Source of the DNA: CSP1-1 sp035620615
GTDB lineage: Archaea > Thermoproteota > Nitrososphaeria > Nitrososphaerales > Nitrosopumilaceae
Length of the DNA: 64,000 bases
Reading direction: 5' to 3'
NCBI GenBank assembly: GCA_035620615.1
Contig: DASPGM010000010.1
Location: forward strand, 124,001-188,000
Under the pieces are notes generated by a model. That model was given only the letters and a program-made list of their open reading frames with translations, did not search any database and was not told the origin of the DNA. Made by a program: the position numbers and the translations under genes. This document shows positions 51,372 to 60,460 of this stretch, piece by piece (the stretch's first letter is position 1; each line of letters begins with the position of its first letter).

Positions 51372-52142
51372 CTAAAAATCTAATTTTGTGAGCAGTTTAG
51401 TAGCAAGGGCAAACAAAATTCCTGCAAGTATAATCAAAATCATAATTTCTATAATCACAAACTCTGTAAAAATTCCAAAAATTCCTGCACGAATTACATC
51501 AACCAGATAGGTCAAAGGATTAAGGTAAAATGCAGTAGCTAATGGTTCTGGTGCTCCTGATGCAGGATAAAATGCTGTACTTACGAATGCAAAAAACAAA
51601 AAGACAGTATTAATTATTACATTAAATCCTTCACTTGATTTGAGTCTTGTTGAAATAATTGATGCAATAGATCCAAACAAAAGTGAACCAGTAACTGATG
51701 CAAAAATAATAATTGGAATTGTTAATGGAGAAAATTCAACAGATTCGGAAAAAACTGGAAATGCAATAAAAGCTATCAAAGCTGCACTGACTAAACCAAC
51801 AATTCCAATTGTACATACATTACTAAGTATGTAATGAGCACGTGTAAACGGTCCAGATAATATTTGCTCAAACATTCCATGTCTTCTGTCATTCCAAATA
51901 ATTATTCCAGAAATCAATGTGCTATTCATTATGTTAAAACCTATCATACCTGTAGACAGGTAAGCCGGATAATTCAAATCTCTATTTTCAAACGGTACAA
52001 CATCAATTAGTGAGGTATACGCAAAACCTGCAACAAAAATATAGATTAATGGAAAAATAACTTGCCATATCAAAAACCCTGGGTTAAGAGCTATGGTTAG
52101 ATTTCTATTTACTAATCGAATTATTGGATTCATTTGATTCAT
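51372..52142 (-). CDS. ABC-2-type transporter permease
   Basis: 256 residues with six hydrophobic segments (about 20-40, 55-80, 100-125, 135-160, 170-190, 225-250). LSTGMIGFNIMNSTLISGIIIWNDRRHGMFEQIL is the coupling-helix region, and GPFTRAHYILSNV is typical of DrrB/NodJ-like permeases. Start ATG 52142 (or 52133), overlapping the ATPase gene by 38 nt, so translationally coupled. Substrate unknown (drug, lipid or polysaccharide export). Confidence 0.88.
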   Translation of the reverse strand: MNQMNPIIRLVNRNLTIALNPGFLIWQVIFPLIYIFVAGFAYTSLIDVVPFENRDLNYPAYLSTGMIGFNIMNSTLISGIIIWNDRRHGMFEQILSGPFTRAHYILSNVCTIGIVGLVSAALIAFIAFPVFSESVEFSPLTIPIIIFASVTGSLLFGSIASIISTRLKSSEGFNVIINTVFLFFAFVSTAFYPASGAPEPLATAFYLNPLTYLVDVIRAGIFGIFTEFVIIEIMILIILAGILFALATKLLTKLDF

Positions 52143-53058
52143 TTACCACTTTAAGAAATATTTCCTCAAGATTAGTAGGTATAGCTGAAAGATCTTCTAC
52201 TGCAATATTATTTGAATTTAAAATTTGTAAAATTTTCATAAGTACAATTTCAGATTCATCAGAATGAATTGTAATTGTCGTTCCTGAAGTATAATCGATT
52301 TTACAATCTTTAACGTTAACTAGAAGATCTTCAATTTTTTTATTATTTTCGTTTAGATGTATTCGTATCGTTTTTGTTCTTCCAAATCTATTTTTTAGCT
52401 CACTTGGAGAGTCAACTGCAATTATTTTTCCCTTGTTAATTATAGCAATCTCATCACAGAGGTATTCTGCTTCAGTCAAAATATGGGTAGTAAAAAAAAT
52501 CGTTAGACCATCTTTTACTTTTCTTTTTAGAAAATCCAACAGCTTTCGCCTTGCCGACGGATCAAGGCCTATGGTTGGCTCATCTAAAAACAATAAATCC
52601 ATATCATGCATGAATTCACGAGCCACCTGAAGCCTTCTACGCTGACCTATCGATAGATCATCGGTTTTTTTCTTTCTAATATCAATCAGGTCAAAATCAG
52701 AAAGAAGCTCCTCTACCCTCAAATTTCGAATTTTCTTTGGGACATCCCACATCAGACCATATTTTTCAAGTGATTTTTCCACAGATAAGGATGGCTCGTA
52801 ACTAGGCTGCTGTAAAACTACGCCAATTCTATTTCGTATCTGGAGTGGATTTTCCAAGGCGTTAATACCTAAAATTGTTAAAGTTCCAGATGTCGGTGGA
52901 ATTAGTGTCGTCAAAAGTTTAATCATAGTTGATTTTCCTGCCCCATTTGGACCTAAAAATCCAAAAACCTGGCCTGATTTTATCGATAGATCGATCCCAA
53001 CCACTGCATTTACAGAATCATATGATTTGTAAAGTGATTTTGCAACAATGCTAGACAC
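52105..53058 (-). CDS. ABC transporter ATP-binding protein (DrrA-like)
   Basis: 317 residues. Walker A GPNGAGKST at 36-44, Q-loop LQQPSYEPSL, signature LSIGQRRRLQVAREF, Walker B LLFLDEPTIGLDP, H-loop TTHILTEAEYLCDE, and a C-terminal DUF4162-like segment. GTG start at 53058. Divergent from the RPA-like gene. Confidence 0.92.
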   Translation of the reverse strand: MSSIVAKSLYKSYDSVNAVVGIDLSIKSGQVFGFLGPNGAGKSTMIKLLTTLIPPTSGTLTILGINALENPLQIRNRIGVVLQQPSYEPSLSVEKSLEKYGLMWDVPKKIRNLRVEELLSDFDLIDIRKKKTDDLSIGQRRRLQVAREFMHDMDLLFLDEPTIGLDPSARRKLLDFLKRKVKDGLTIFFTTHILTEAEYLCDEIAIINKGKIIAVDSPSELKNRFGRTKTIRIHLNENNKKIEDLLVNVKDCKIDYTSGTTITIHSDESEIVLMKILQILNSNNIAVEDLSAIPTNLEEIFLKVVNESNESNNSISK

Positions 53059-53132
53059 AGTTTGCCCTGCGATCTACCCACTAATTTAGTTAATGTAATT
53101 TTTATTAGGACATAAAATTAACCACCAATGAT

Positions 53133-54527
53133 TTGTCTGAATTTGAGGTTCTATTGAATAAACTCCTTGAAGCAAGATCTGAATTATCAAAATCAGTTAT
53201 TGAAGAAAAAATAAGAGAGAAAAAGGAAAAAATTGGAGCAGGATATCTTACAGATCAGGGTGCCCTCTTTCTCATAGCAGCAGATCTTGGCGTATCATTA
53301 TCAGAACCACTCAAAGTAGAAATGGGATTAAAAGATCTGTACGTAGGCGCAAAGGAAATTTCATTAGAAACTAGAGTGATGAATTATTCTCCTGCAAAAC
53401 AGTATTCTCGAAAGGATGGTTCTCCTTTCTTTTTAAGAACAATGACAGTTTATGATGGTGATTCAACTGCCAGTGTAAAGTTATGGGATGAAAAAGCAAA
53501 TTTACCTGAAATTGAACAGCTAAAACCTGGAGATCTAATTAAGATCATTAAAGCATATGTAAAAACTGATCTTAATGGAAGTCCAACCATAAACATCGGT
53601 TCAGGTTCTTCGCTTGAAACAACAAACATTGATAGCAAAATTCCTGCAATTGAAACAATAACTAAAGACGTGAGCACGGTTTCAGAAAATGAATCCAATC
53701 TAGTTGTTTCAGGTACAATTGATGGAATTATCAATACAATGGAATTTACAAATTCACGTGGACAGCCTGGAAAGGCACTACGACTGCGTTTGAAGGGAAA
53801 GGACGGAAATTCAACAAGAATAGTGTTATGGGGAAAAGATGATTCATCAATCCCAAAAATGATTTCACCAGGTGCAAAAACCGTTCTTTTTGGGGTAAGA
53901 ACAAAACAAGGAAATCTGGGCTTGGAGATTCACGGAAACGAGGCTACAATTATCAAAATTCAAGGTGAAAAAGAGGTAAAACCAATAGCATTTAGGATTT
54001 TGTCATCATCAAAAAATGAATCTGGAAACGTAATGATCCTTGGGGTTGATGAAAATAAAAATTTGATAAAAATTACAGACCAAGCTGAAAAAACAAAATT
54101 GTTCCAAGTGGGTGAGACTATTGAATGCATGCCCTCACAGGCTTTTGGAAATTCTATTGTACTAGATGACAGCTCATTTGTTAGAAAAGTTGATGAAGAA
54201 AACATTCCAAAGATAGGAGATCTTAGAACAAAAATCTCCGAGATTAAAGTAGGAGATGATTATTGTATTGAAGCTATAATTTTAAAAAAACCTGAACGTC
54301 GTGAAGTTCAAACAAAGAATGGAGAGTCAATTGCTTTAGCTGAGATGTATGTTGAAGACGATACAGGACCGATTTCAATTAAAGGATGGAGAAACTTGGC
54401 AAACATGCTTGATAATTTTTCCATTGGAGAAATAATTACAGTTACAGGACTCACAGCAAAAAGTGGTCTTGAAAATAGAATTGAATTATTTTTGACACCA
54501 TTTTCTTCAATTAAAAAGAAAAATTAG
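53133..54527 (+). CDS. RPA-like single-stranded DNA-binding protein (OB folds)
   Basis: 464 residues with three OB-fold segments: about 75-165 (TRVMNYSPAKQYSRKDGSP, SVKLWDEKANLPEIEQLKPGD), 190-280 (ISGTIDGIINT-like, TRIVLWGKDD) and 360-460 (YCIEAIILKKPERREVQTKNG, ISIKGWRNLANML). Binds ssDNA in replication and repair. No zinc finger seen. TTG start at 53133. The stop interlocks with the Lhr helicase stop (TTAG at 54524-54527). Confidence 0.85.
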   Translation: MSEFEVLLNKLLEARSELSKSVIEEKIREKKEKIGAGYLTDQGALFLIAADLGVSLSEPLKVEMGLKDLYVGAKEISLETRVMNYSPAKQYSRKDGSPFFLRTMTVYDGDSTASVKLWDEKANLPEIEQLKPGDLIKIIKAYVKTDLNGSPTINIGSGSSLETTNIDSKIPAIETITKDVSTVSENESNLVVSGTIDGIINTMEFTNSRGQPGKALRLRLKGKDGNSTRIVLWGKDDSSIPKMISPGAKTVLFGVRTKQGNLGLEIHGNEATIIKIQGEKEVKPIAFRILSSSKNESGNVMILGVDENKNLIKITDQAEKTKLFQVGETIECMPSQAFGNSIVLDDSSFVRKVDEENIPKIGDLRTKISEIKVGDDYCIEAIILKKPERREVQTKNGESIALAEMYVEDDTGPISIKGWRNLANMLDNFSIGEIITVTGLTAKSGLENRIELFLTPFSSIKKKN

Positions 54528-57277
54528 GAATCCCAGAATCCTCTAGTCATCACATATTGTCTTTCAGCTTCGTAGATCTGCTTGTAGAGATTTTCTTCAT
54601 CTACCATATTGCGTAAAATTCTAGCCGCAGTGTCAGCACCCACACCAAAACCTGACAGAACAATTAATGCAGTATTGCCAAAGTTTTCAATTAATGAAGA
54701 TACTTTCCATGCGCGATCAAGTTTATGATTTTCGTCAGTAGAGATTTTTTTTCCTTGAGATTTTTTTTGAATAATTTTTTGCAAGTCATAGTCAGAGTAG
54801 AAGGTAGAGGTGATTTGTCTTCCCTTGCAATAAGGACAGGCCAGAACATCTTTAATCTCATTTGTTTCCATTACCCGCTCCCATTTTCCACATCTAGCGC
54901 AAACTAGTCTGTGCTTTGTTTTTAGCAATCGCGACTTTACCAAATCTAAAATTCCCTTATCAATGCTAGCTGGAGAGGAATAGTATTTTGTGGTGTGATC
55001 AAGGATTGGTTCAGCTATTTTAGAAAATCGGAGAACGTCAAACCACTTTACTTTAATTTCATCATTTTTTATTTTACTCAAAATTATTTCGGTATTTTTT
55101 AGGTCATATTTGTCATGAAATAATTCACGAAGTGCTTCCTGAACCAAGGGGCTTTTTAGGTACCTTTCATAGAGAAATCTGGCAGTTTTTCTATCGTATA
55201 TGGCTCCTCTTCCTACAACTCCAAACTTTTTTGCTACAGACCAGGTTCTCCAGTTTACATTGTGAGTTCCAGCAAGTGAGACCTTTACTATATTTGAGAG
55301 ATCATATTGATCATGTAGAACAGCAACTAGATGTTTTTCAGATATTCTACTTTTTGAGGAAAGAACAATACGATACGCATCAGATCGTGATTCTACCATA
55401 AAGCCCAGTCTTGCTGAAAGCATTGAGGATAACAAGGTGGACAGTGTGGCATTAATTTTTGATCCAAAACATGCATGCAACACTACAAGACTCTGGGTTC
55501 GAATTGCTTCAGCAACAATTGTATTTTCATTTGGAAGTGTGTCTAGCTCAAAATGTGTAATTGTTTTATTAAATAATGAAATCTTGCCATTTTTTACTGA
55601 AGTTCTAAACATTCCAACTTTTCTTGCTGTCTTGTAATCTACTGGAATGTTTTCTCCCTCCCAATATGGAACGGTAATGCCACCTGATCGGAAAGGCTCA
55701 ACATTAACCTTAAACGATTTTTCATCTACATTGAGAATTTTCCATTGTAGACCTCGAAGGACGAAAACATTTCCTTGATCGCCAAAATCACCGACAAATC
55801 TTTGGTCTAGTGTTCCAATAATTTTTTTCCCAACCGTATCAAAGACTTTGAATTTTAAAATGTCTGGTATTGTTGAAAGATTTTCAAAATAATAGCGATA
55901 TGTACGTCCTCTTTTTTTAAGAATTAATTTTTCTCGATTAAAAAATATCAGCGAGTTTGAATCTAAAAGATCTAGAACATTGTAAAAATCTTCTAGCGAT
56001 AAATTTCTAAATGGATAAGATTTTGTAAAGGTCTGAAAGGTTTGTTCAACTGATGCTTCTCCCAATTGAATTACAATTCCCACTATATGATGTGCAAGCA
56101 CATCAAGGGAACCGTCATGAATTTTTTGTTCCTCGATTGAACCCTCCTTTATTCTATCTAGGATTGCATTTGCTTCAAGCTCGTCATCTGCGTTATTTGT
56201 TACGATTAGTCCCTTCGCAGAAGCACCTTTACTATGTCTGCTTCTGCCTATCCTTTGAATTAATTTTGAAACTTGTCGAGGTGAACCATAATGGATAACC
56301 AATTCGACAGAGCCAATATCGAGGCCCAGCTCTAGTGATGAAGTACATACCACGATTCCCTTTTTTCCTTCTCTAAGAGAGCCTTCGGTTTCTTCTCTTA
56401 CATCTCTTGATAGGGACCCATGGTGTAATTCTATGTTAATAGAGGATTTTTCTCGCAAGATAGAAGATAGAAATTCTGCCTCCCCTCTGGTGTTAGTAAA
56501 AAGAAGTATTGGTGAATCCAGATTTAGTTTTGTTACATAATCAACAATGAATTGGGCAACGTCTGAAATTGTCCCATCAACGTATTGCACCTCAACATCA
56601 TATTTTCTAATGGACTTGTCTTGAATAATTTCGAACTTTCTTTTTGTTCCTACGACAAATTTGGCAGCATCTTGAGGGTTTCCTATAGTTGCAGATAATC
56701 CTATTCTTGTAAGGTCTGATTTTGAGTTTAGTTGCAGTCTTTCGAGGCTAAGTGAGAGCTGTGAGCCGCGTTCACTACCTAGTAATTCATGAACCTCATC
56801 AATTACAACCCATTCTAGTGCTGTCAGGGCGTCTAGCATTTTTTTCTGAGTGAGAAGTATTACCAAGGTTTCTGGAGTTGTAATCAATATATCTGGAGGT
56901 AAATTTGAAATTTTTTTGCGTGTTGACTGTGGAGTATCACCATGTCTTATTTCAATACTCAAACCGTCGTTTTCAGCATAACGAACTATTCTTCTAAAAA
57001 CATCTCGATTTAATGCTCTAAGTGGTGTTACATAAATGGCTTTTATTTTTCCTAATTTTTTTGACTGTTTAATGTGAGAAAAAATTGGAATTACTGAGCA
57101 TTCAGTTTTTCCCGAACCTGTTGGAGCAATAACTAGAGTATCTTTTTTTTGAAAAATTATTGGAATTGCTTTTTTTTGAATTTCTGTGAGTTGTTTGAAT
57201 CCAAGGGAAGAAAACTTGGAGATTAGATTTGGATCAAGTGGTAGGTTGCTCGTTTTGTTTTGTTCTAATCCGCTCAT
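54524..57277 (-). CDS. lhr: Lhr-type superfamily 2 DNA helicase
   Basis: 917 residues. Walker A VIAPTGSGKTE (50-59), DEVH box at 161-164, LSATIGNPQDAAKF, LFTNTRGEAEFLSSIL, HHGSLSRDVREETE and QRIGRSRHSKG (motif VI); then the Lhr winged-helix and beta-barrel regions. The C-terminal part carries a zinc ribbon (CARCGKWERV, CPYCKGRQ) and a helix-hairpin-helix-like LSGFGVGADTAARIL, a DNA-binding addition. 3'-5' helicase for repair. ATG at 57277 lies inside the small upstream gene. Confidence 0.9.
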   Translation of the reverse strand: MSGLEQNKTSNLPLDPNLISKFSSLGFKQLTEIQKKAIPIIFQKKDTLVIAPTGSGKTECSVIPIFSHIKQSKKLGKIKAIYVTPLRALNRDVFRRIVRYAENDGLSIEIRHGDTPQSTRKKISNLPPDILITTPETLVILLTQKKMLDALTALEWVVIDEVHELLGSERGSQLSLSLERLQLNSKSDLTRIGLSATIGNPQDAAKFVVGTKRKFEIIQDKSIRKYDVEVQYVDGTISDVAQFIVDYVTKLNLDSPILLFTNTRGEAEFLSSILREKSSINIELHHGSLSRDVREETEGSLREGKKGIVVCTSSLELGLDIGSVELVIHYGSPRQVSKLIQRIGRSRHSKGASAKGLIVTNNADDELEANAILDRIKEGSIEEQKIHDGSLDVLAHHIVGIVIQLGEASVEQTFQTFTKSYPFRNLSLEDFYNVLDLLDSNSLIFFNREKLILKKRGRTYRYYFENLSTIPDILKFKVFDTVGKKIIGTLDQRFVGDFGDQGNVFVLRGLQWKILNVDEKSFKVNVEPFRSGGITVPYWEGENIPVDYKTARKVGMFRTSVKNGKISLFNKTITHFELDTLPNENTIVAEAIRTQSLVVLHACFGSKINATLSTLLSSMLSARLGFMVESRSDAYRIVLSSKSRISEKHLVAVLHDQYDLSNIVKVSLAGTHNVNWRTWSVAKKFGVVGRGAIYDRKTARFLYERYLKSPLVQEALRELFHDKYDLKNTEIILSKIKNDEIKVKWFDVLRFSKIAEPILDHTTKYYSSPASIDKGILDLVKSRLLKTKHRLVCARCGKWERVMETNEIKDVLACPYCKGRQITSTFYSDYDLQKIIQKKSQGKKISTDENHKLDRAWKVSSLIENFGNTALIVLSGFGVGADTAARILRNMVDEENLYKQIYEAERQYVMTRGFWDS

Positions 57278-57353
57278 ATACCATTACGCCAACAAGTCCA
57301 ATTGCAAAAAGAATGACCGTGATTGTAGGAATTGAATCAAAAATCCCTGCCAT
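57234..57353 (-). CDS. 39-aa single-pass membrane microprotein upstream of lhr
   Basis: On the minus strand, ATG at 57353 to TGA at 57234-57236: residues 1-10 polar (MAGIFDSIPT), a hydrophobic helix ITVILFAIGLVGVMVYE, then a basic tail RIRTKQNEQPTT. The last 44 nt overlap the lhr start in another frame. The layout (single TM, positive inside tail) is that of small bitopic proteins. It is too short for many gene callers. Could be a real gene coupled to lhr. Confidence 0.55.
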   Translation of the reverse strand: MAGIFDSIPTITVILFAIGLVGVMVYERIRTKQNEQPTT

Positions 57354-57387
57354 ATTTTGTCTCTCATATCCAAGGTTAAATAGCTTC

Positions 57388-58041
57388 TTAAGATGAATCT
57401 ACTAGACCATCTTTAGTTATTTTATATTCAAATTCCCTTTTTTGTAGAAATGAAGGAAGTATTTCACCAAAATATTTGGATTCTCTTTTTACTAATTTAA
57501 TTTTTATATGTGTAAAAATGCTAATTGGATTTACCAAGTTTTCTTTTTCTAACTCATCAATTTCTCTAATAATATTTGTAACAATTATAGGAATTTTTTT
57601 TTCAATAGAAATAAAGGATAATTTATGCATATACTCCATAAAAGTAACATTTTTTTCTAAATTTTGTTCCACCTTATCATATTCAAATGAAAATAAATCT
57701 GTGACATTATCAATTACAATTAAAGAAAAATCAGATTCTTTTATTTTGGATAAATATTGAATCTGCTCGCTTGCATTTGTGATTCTTCCTACCTTTACTC
57801 TATCTAGCATATTTTGTTCTAAATTACGATTTTTAATCATCTCAAGCATTCGCTCTGGCCTAAACTGGCCTGTTGTATCCTGAAAAAGGGCCTGACCTCC
57901 TTGTAAAAGTGAATTAATTGTAATTTGCATTGCAAGTTGAGTTTTTCCAGTACCAGTGGAACCAAAAATATCAGTAATAATTCCATTTTTGATGCCACCA
58001 CCAAGAAAATTATCTAATTTTTTGATTCCTGTACTAATCAT
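57388..58041 (-). CDS. radB: RadB-like RecA-family ATPase
   Basis: 217 residues, only the RecA core, as in RadB. Walker A GSTGTGKTQ at 27-35; FQDTTGQFRPERMLEM is the switch region after strand 2; Walker B SLIVIDNVTDLF; then PIIVTNIIRE. The RadA N-terminal HhH domain is absent. Possible modulator of RadA recombinase or repair. Close to RPA-like and Lhr genes. ATG start 58041. Confidence 0.72.
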   Translation of the reverse strand: MISTGIKKLDNFLGGGIKNGIITDIFGSTGTGKTQLAMQITINSLLQGGQALFQDTTGQFRPERMLEMIKNRNLEQNMLDRVKVGRITNASEQIQYLSKIKESDFSLIVIDNVTDLFSFEYDKVEQNLEKNVTFMEYMHKLSFISIEKKIPIIVTNIIREIDELEKENLVNPISIFTHIKIKLVKRESKYFGEILPSFLQKREFEYKITKDGLVDSS

Positions 58042-58145
58042 ATGTAAATAAGTAAATAATATTAGAAATTAAAGCAGTTTCTTTACTCCAATTATGTAGG
58101 CAAGGCTTTTATGCTGGATATAAAGGAAAACAGATTGAACATTCG

Positions 58146-58388
58146 TTGTCACAAGCAAGCTCAAAGAGACCACTCACAACTTTACAGAAAAATACCAAAA
58201 AAAATGTTATAGTTAGACTAAAGAGTGAAGTTGAATACAAAGGAAAAATGGATAATGTTGATTCTTATATGAATTTGATAATGACTGATGCTGAAGAATT
58301 AAAGGATGATAAGGTTATTGCCAATTATGGAAGAGTTATCGTTAGAGGAAATAATGTTTTATTTATCAAAATAGAAAGTGATCTTTAA
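58146..58388 (+). CDS. Sm-like archaeal protein (SmAP/Lsm)
   Basis: 80 residues. Sm1 motif KKNVIVRLKSEVEYKGKMDNVDSYMNLIM with Asp and Asn, and Sm2 motif GRVIVRGNNVLFI. Forms heptameric RNA-binding rings. A TTG start at 58146 fits the size. metK follows after 18 bp. Confidence 0.93.
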   Translation: MSQASSKRPLTTLQKNTKKNVIVRLKSEVEYKGKMDNVDSYMNLIMTDAEELKDDKVIANYGRVIVRGNNVLFIKIESDL

Positions 58389-58394
58389 TCTAAA

Positions 58395-58398
58395 GGAG
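58395..58398 (+). promoter_or_regulatory. Shine-Dalgarno for metK
   Basis: GGAG (within taaaggag) lies 8 nt before the TTG at 58407. A ribosome-binding site here supports the TTG start and translation of metK as the second gene of an Sm-metK transcript. Confidence 0.55.
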
Positions 58399-58406
58399 TT
58401 TTTAAT

Positions 58407-59573
58407 TTGGTAAGGAGTTTTCTTTTTACTTCCGAATCTGTAACAGAGGGACACCCCGACAAGGTTTGTGATCAGATTTCTGATGCAATTTTAGATGAAT
58501 ATCTAAGACAAGACCCTGACTCTAGAGTTGCAGTAGAAACAATGGCTACTACTAGATTTGTGGCAGTAGCCGGAGAAGTTACATCTAAAGCGGTATTTGA
58601 TAAAAAAGCCCAGGATGAATTAGTTAGAAAAGTAATAAGAGAAATTGGGTATGACAAACCCGAATTAGAATTTGATGCAAATACGTGTGAAATAATACTA
58701 AGATTACATGCTCAAAGTCCAGATATCAGTCAAGGGATTACTGCTACAGTTGATAAGGAGCAAGGAGCAGGGGACCAAGGTTTGATGTTTGGGTATGCAA
58801 CAAATGAAACTGAAGAATTAATGCCTATGCCAATTATTCTTGCACATAAATTAACAAAAAAACTTTCTGAAATCAGGAAATCAAAGGAGTTACCTTGGCT
58901 AAGACCTGATGGAAAATCTCAAGTTTCTGTTTTATACGAAGATGGAAAACCAAAAAAAATAGATACCATCGTTTTGTCAACACAACATGCACCAAATATT
59001 TCAAATTCGGAAATATCAAAGACCCTAATTGAGAAAGTTATCAAACCTGTTTGTGGAGATCTATGGGATGATAGGATAAAGATTCATGTAAATCCAACCG
59101 GCAAGTTTGAAATTGGTGGACCTCATGGCGACACCGGGCTTACTGGAAGAAAAATAATAGTTGATACGTATGGTGGACAGGGAAGGCATGGGGGTGGTGC
59201 ATTTTCAGGCAAGGATCCATCAAAAGTAGATAGATCTGCATGTTACATGTGTCGCTATATTGCAAAAAACATTGTAGCAGCAGGTTTAGCTGATAAATGT
59301 GAGGTACAAGTTGCTTATGCCATTGGAGTTGCGAATCCAGTATCTCTTATGGTAAATACTTTTGATACAGGAAAAATTCCCGAAGAAGATATTGAAAATA
59401 TTGTTAGAAAAAACTTTGATATGAGACCTTTATCTATAATTTCACAATTGGATTTGAAAAAACCATTTTATAGAAAAACTGCAGCTTATGGTCATTTTGG
59501 AAGAAACGAGCCAGAGTTTAGATGGGAAAGCACAGATAAGGCAAATCTGTTGCGACAAGCAGCAGGATTATAA
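58407..59573 (+). CDS. metK: S-adenosylmethionine synthetase, bacterial-type MetK
   Basis: Makes SAM from Met and ATP. 388 residues with bacterial/eukaryotic MAT motifs: FTSESVTEGHPDKVCDQISDAILD, the ATP-binding GAGDQGLMFGYA, GGPHGDTGLTGRKIIVDTYGG, HGGGAFSGKDPSKVDRS and a C-terminal YGHFGR. Most Archaea have a divergent MAT family, so this looks bacterial in type. TTG start with a GGAG site upstream. The 3' end overlaps the convergent gene by 6 nt. Confidence 0.95.
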   Translation: MVRSFLFTSESVTEGHPDKVCDQISDAILDEYLRQDPDSRVAVETMATTRFVAVAGEVTSKAVFDKKAQDELVRKVIREIGYDKPELEFDANTCEIILRLHAQSPDISQGITATVDKEQGAGDQGLMFGYATNETEELMPMPIILAHKLTKKLSEIRKSKELPWLRPDGKSQVSVLYEDGKPKKIDTIVLSTQHAPNISNSEISKTLIEKVIKPVCGDLWDDRIKIHVNPTGKFEIGGPHGDTGLTGRKIIVDTYGGQGRHGGGAFSGKDPSKVDRSACYMCRYIAKNIVAAGLADKCEVQVAYAIGVANPVSLMVNTFDTGKIPEEDIENIVRKNFDMRPLSIISQLDLKKPFYRKTAAYGHFGRNEPEFRWESTDKANLLRQAAGL

Positions 59574-60425
59574 AATATCTCTGAAACTTTTAAATTCAAA
59601 ATTACAAAGTTTTTGAAGATTTTTGTGATTTCCTGTGAAATTTCCAACCATTATGTTTAGGTCTTCTACTCCATATGATACCTTTGCATTATGTACTGCT
59701 TCATGGTATAGTGATTCCAAGTCTTGATTTTTTATTTTTGTTTTATATTTTCTTGCAAATAATCTTACGTATTTTGAAAATGAGATTTTCTCTGGACCAA
59801 CCAAATCAATAATCTTTTTTGAAAACTTTTTGGACAAAATGGCTAACTGGATAACTTTTGCAACATCGGTTACATGGATTGGTTGTAATTGATATTTTCC
59901 AGACCCAGGAATAATAATTTGTCCTCGCTTGATTTGTCGTTTTAGGTTCTGTGTAAGATGATCATCATCGCCTATGATGTAGGATGGACGAAGAATGGTA
60001 TAATCTAGTCCTGATTTGATGATTTCTTGCTCTGCTTTGTATTTTGAAATAAAATAAGCTGAGATTGATTTTTCATTTACCCCAAGGCCACTTAGATATA
60101 CAATTTTTGGAATTTTTAGTTTCTTGCAAAGAATTACAGCTTTTTTTGCATTGCCTACATTTACTTCTTCGAATGTGAGTTTCGTTGTTTGGTGGCCTTT
60201 ACCAATAAGATGTACAAGTGCATTACATTTTTTTAGCTTTTTTGATATAAAATTAGGATTAAAATCTGGTGAGATTATCCGGGTTTCAGAAGGAAAGTTA
60301 GAATAATTTTTTCTAGAAATACCATATACTGTAGCTCCATTTTGATATAGTAAATTTCTGACATTGGTTGCTACAAATCCACTTGCTCCAGATACGGCTA
60401 CCCGGAGATTATTGATTGGTTTCAT
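59568..60425 (-). CDS. NAD(P)-binding protein, NDUFA9/NmrA-like atypical SDR
   Basis: 285 residues. GASGFVATNV replaces the usual GASGFVG glycine motif (final Gly is Ala). HLIGKGHQ, VYLSGLGVNEK, ISKYKAEQEII (Lys retained) and ILRPSYIIGDDDHLTQ follow the complex-I 39-kDa subunit/NmrA-like pattern. Role unknown: NAD(P) sensing, or assembly of a respiratory complex. ATG at 60425; divergent from cbiD with 35 bp. Confidence 0.78.
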   Translation of the reverse strand: MKPINNLRVAVSGASGFVATNVRNLLYQNGATVYGISRKNYSNFPSETRIISPDFNPNFISKKLKKCNALVHLIGKGHQTTKLTFEEVNVGNAKKAVILCKKLKIPKIVYLSGLGVNEKSISAYFISKYKAEQEIIKSGLDYTILRPSYIIGDDDHLTQNLKRQIKRGQIIIPGSGKYQLQPIHVTDVAKVIQLAILSKKFSKKIIDLVGPEKISFSKYVRLFARKYKTKIKNQDLESLYHEAVHNAKVSYGVEDLNIMVGNFTGNHKNLQKLCNFEFKSFRDIL

Positions 60426-60460
60426 GTTTGGATAAGAGTTAATACATAAAATAAATCAGT

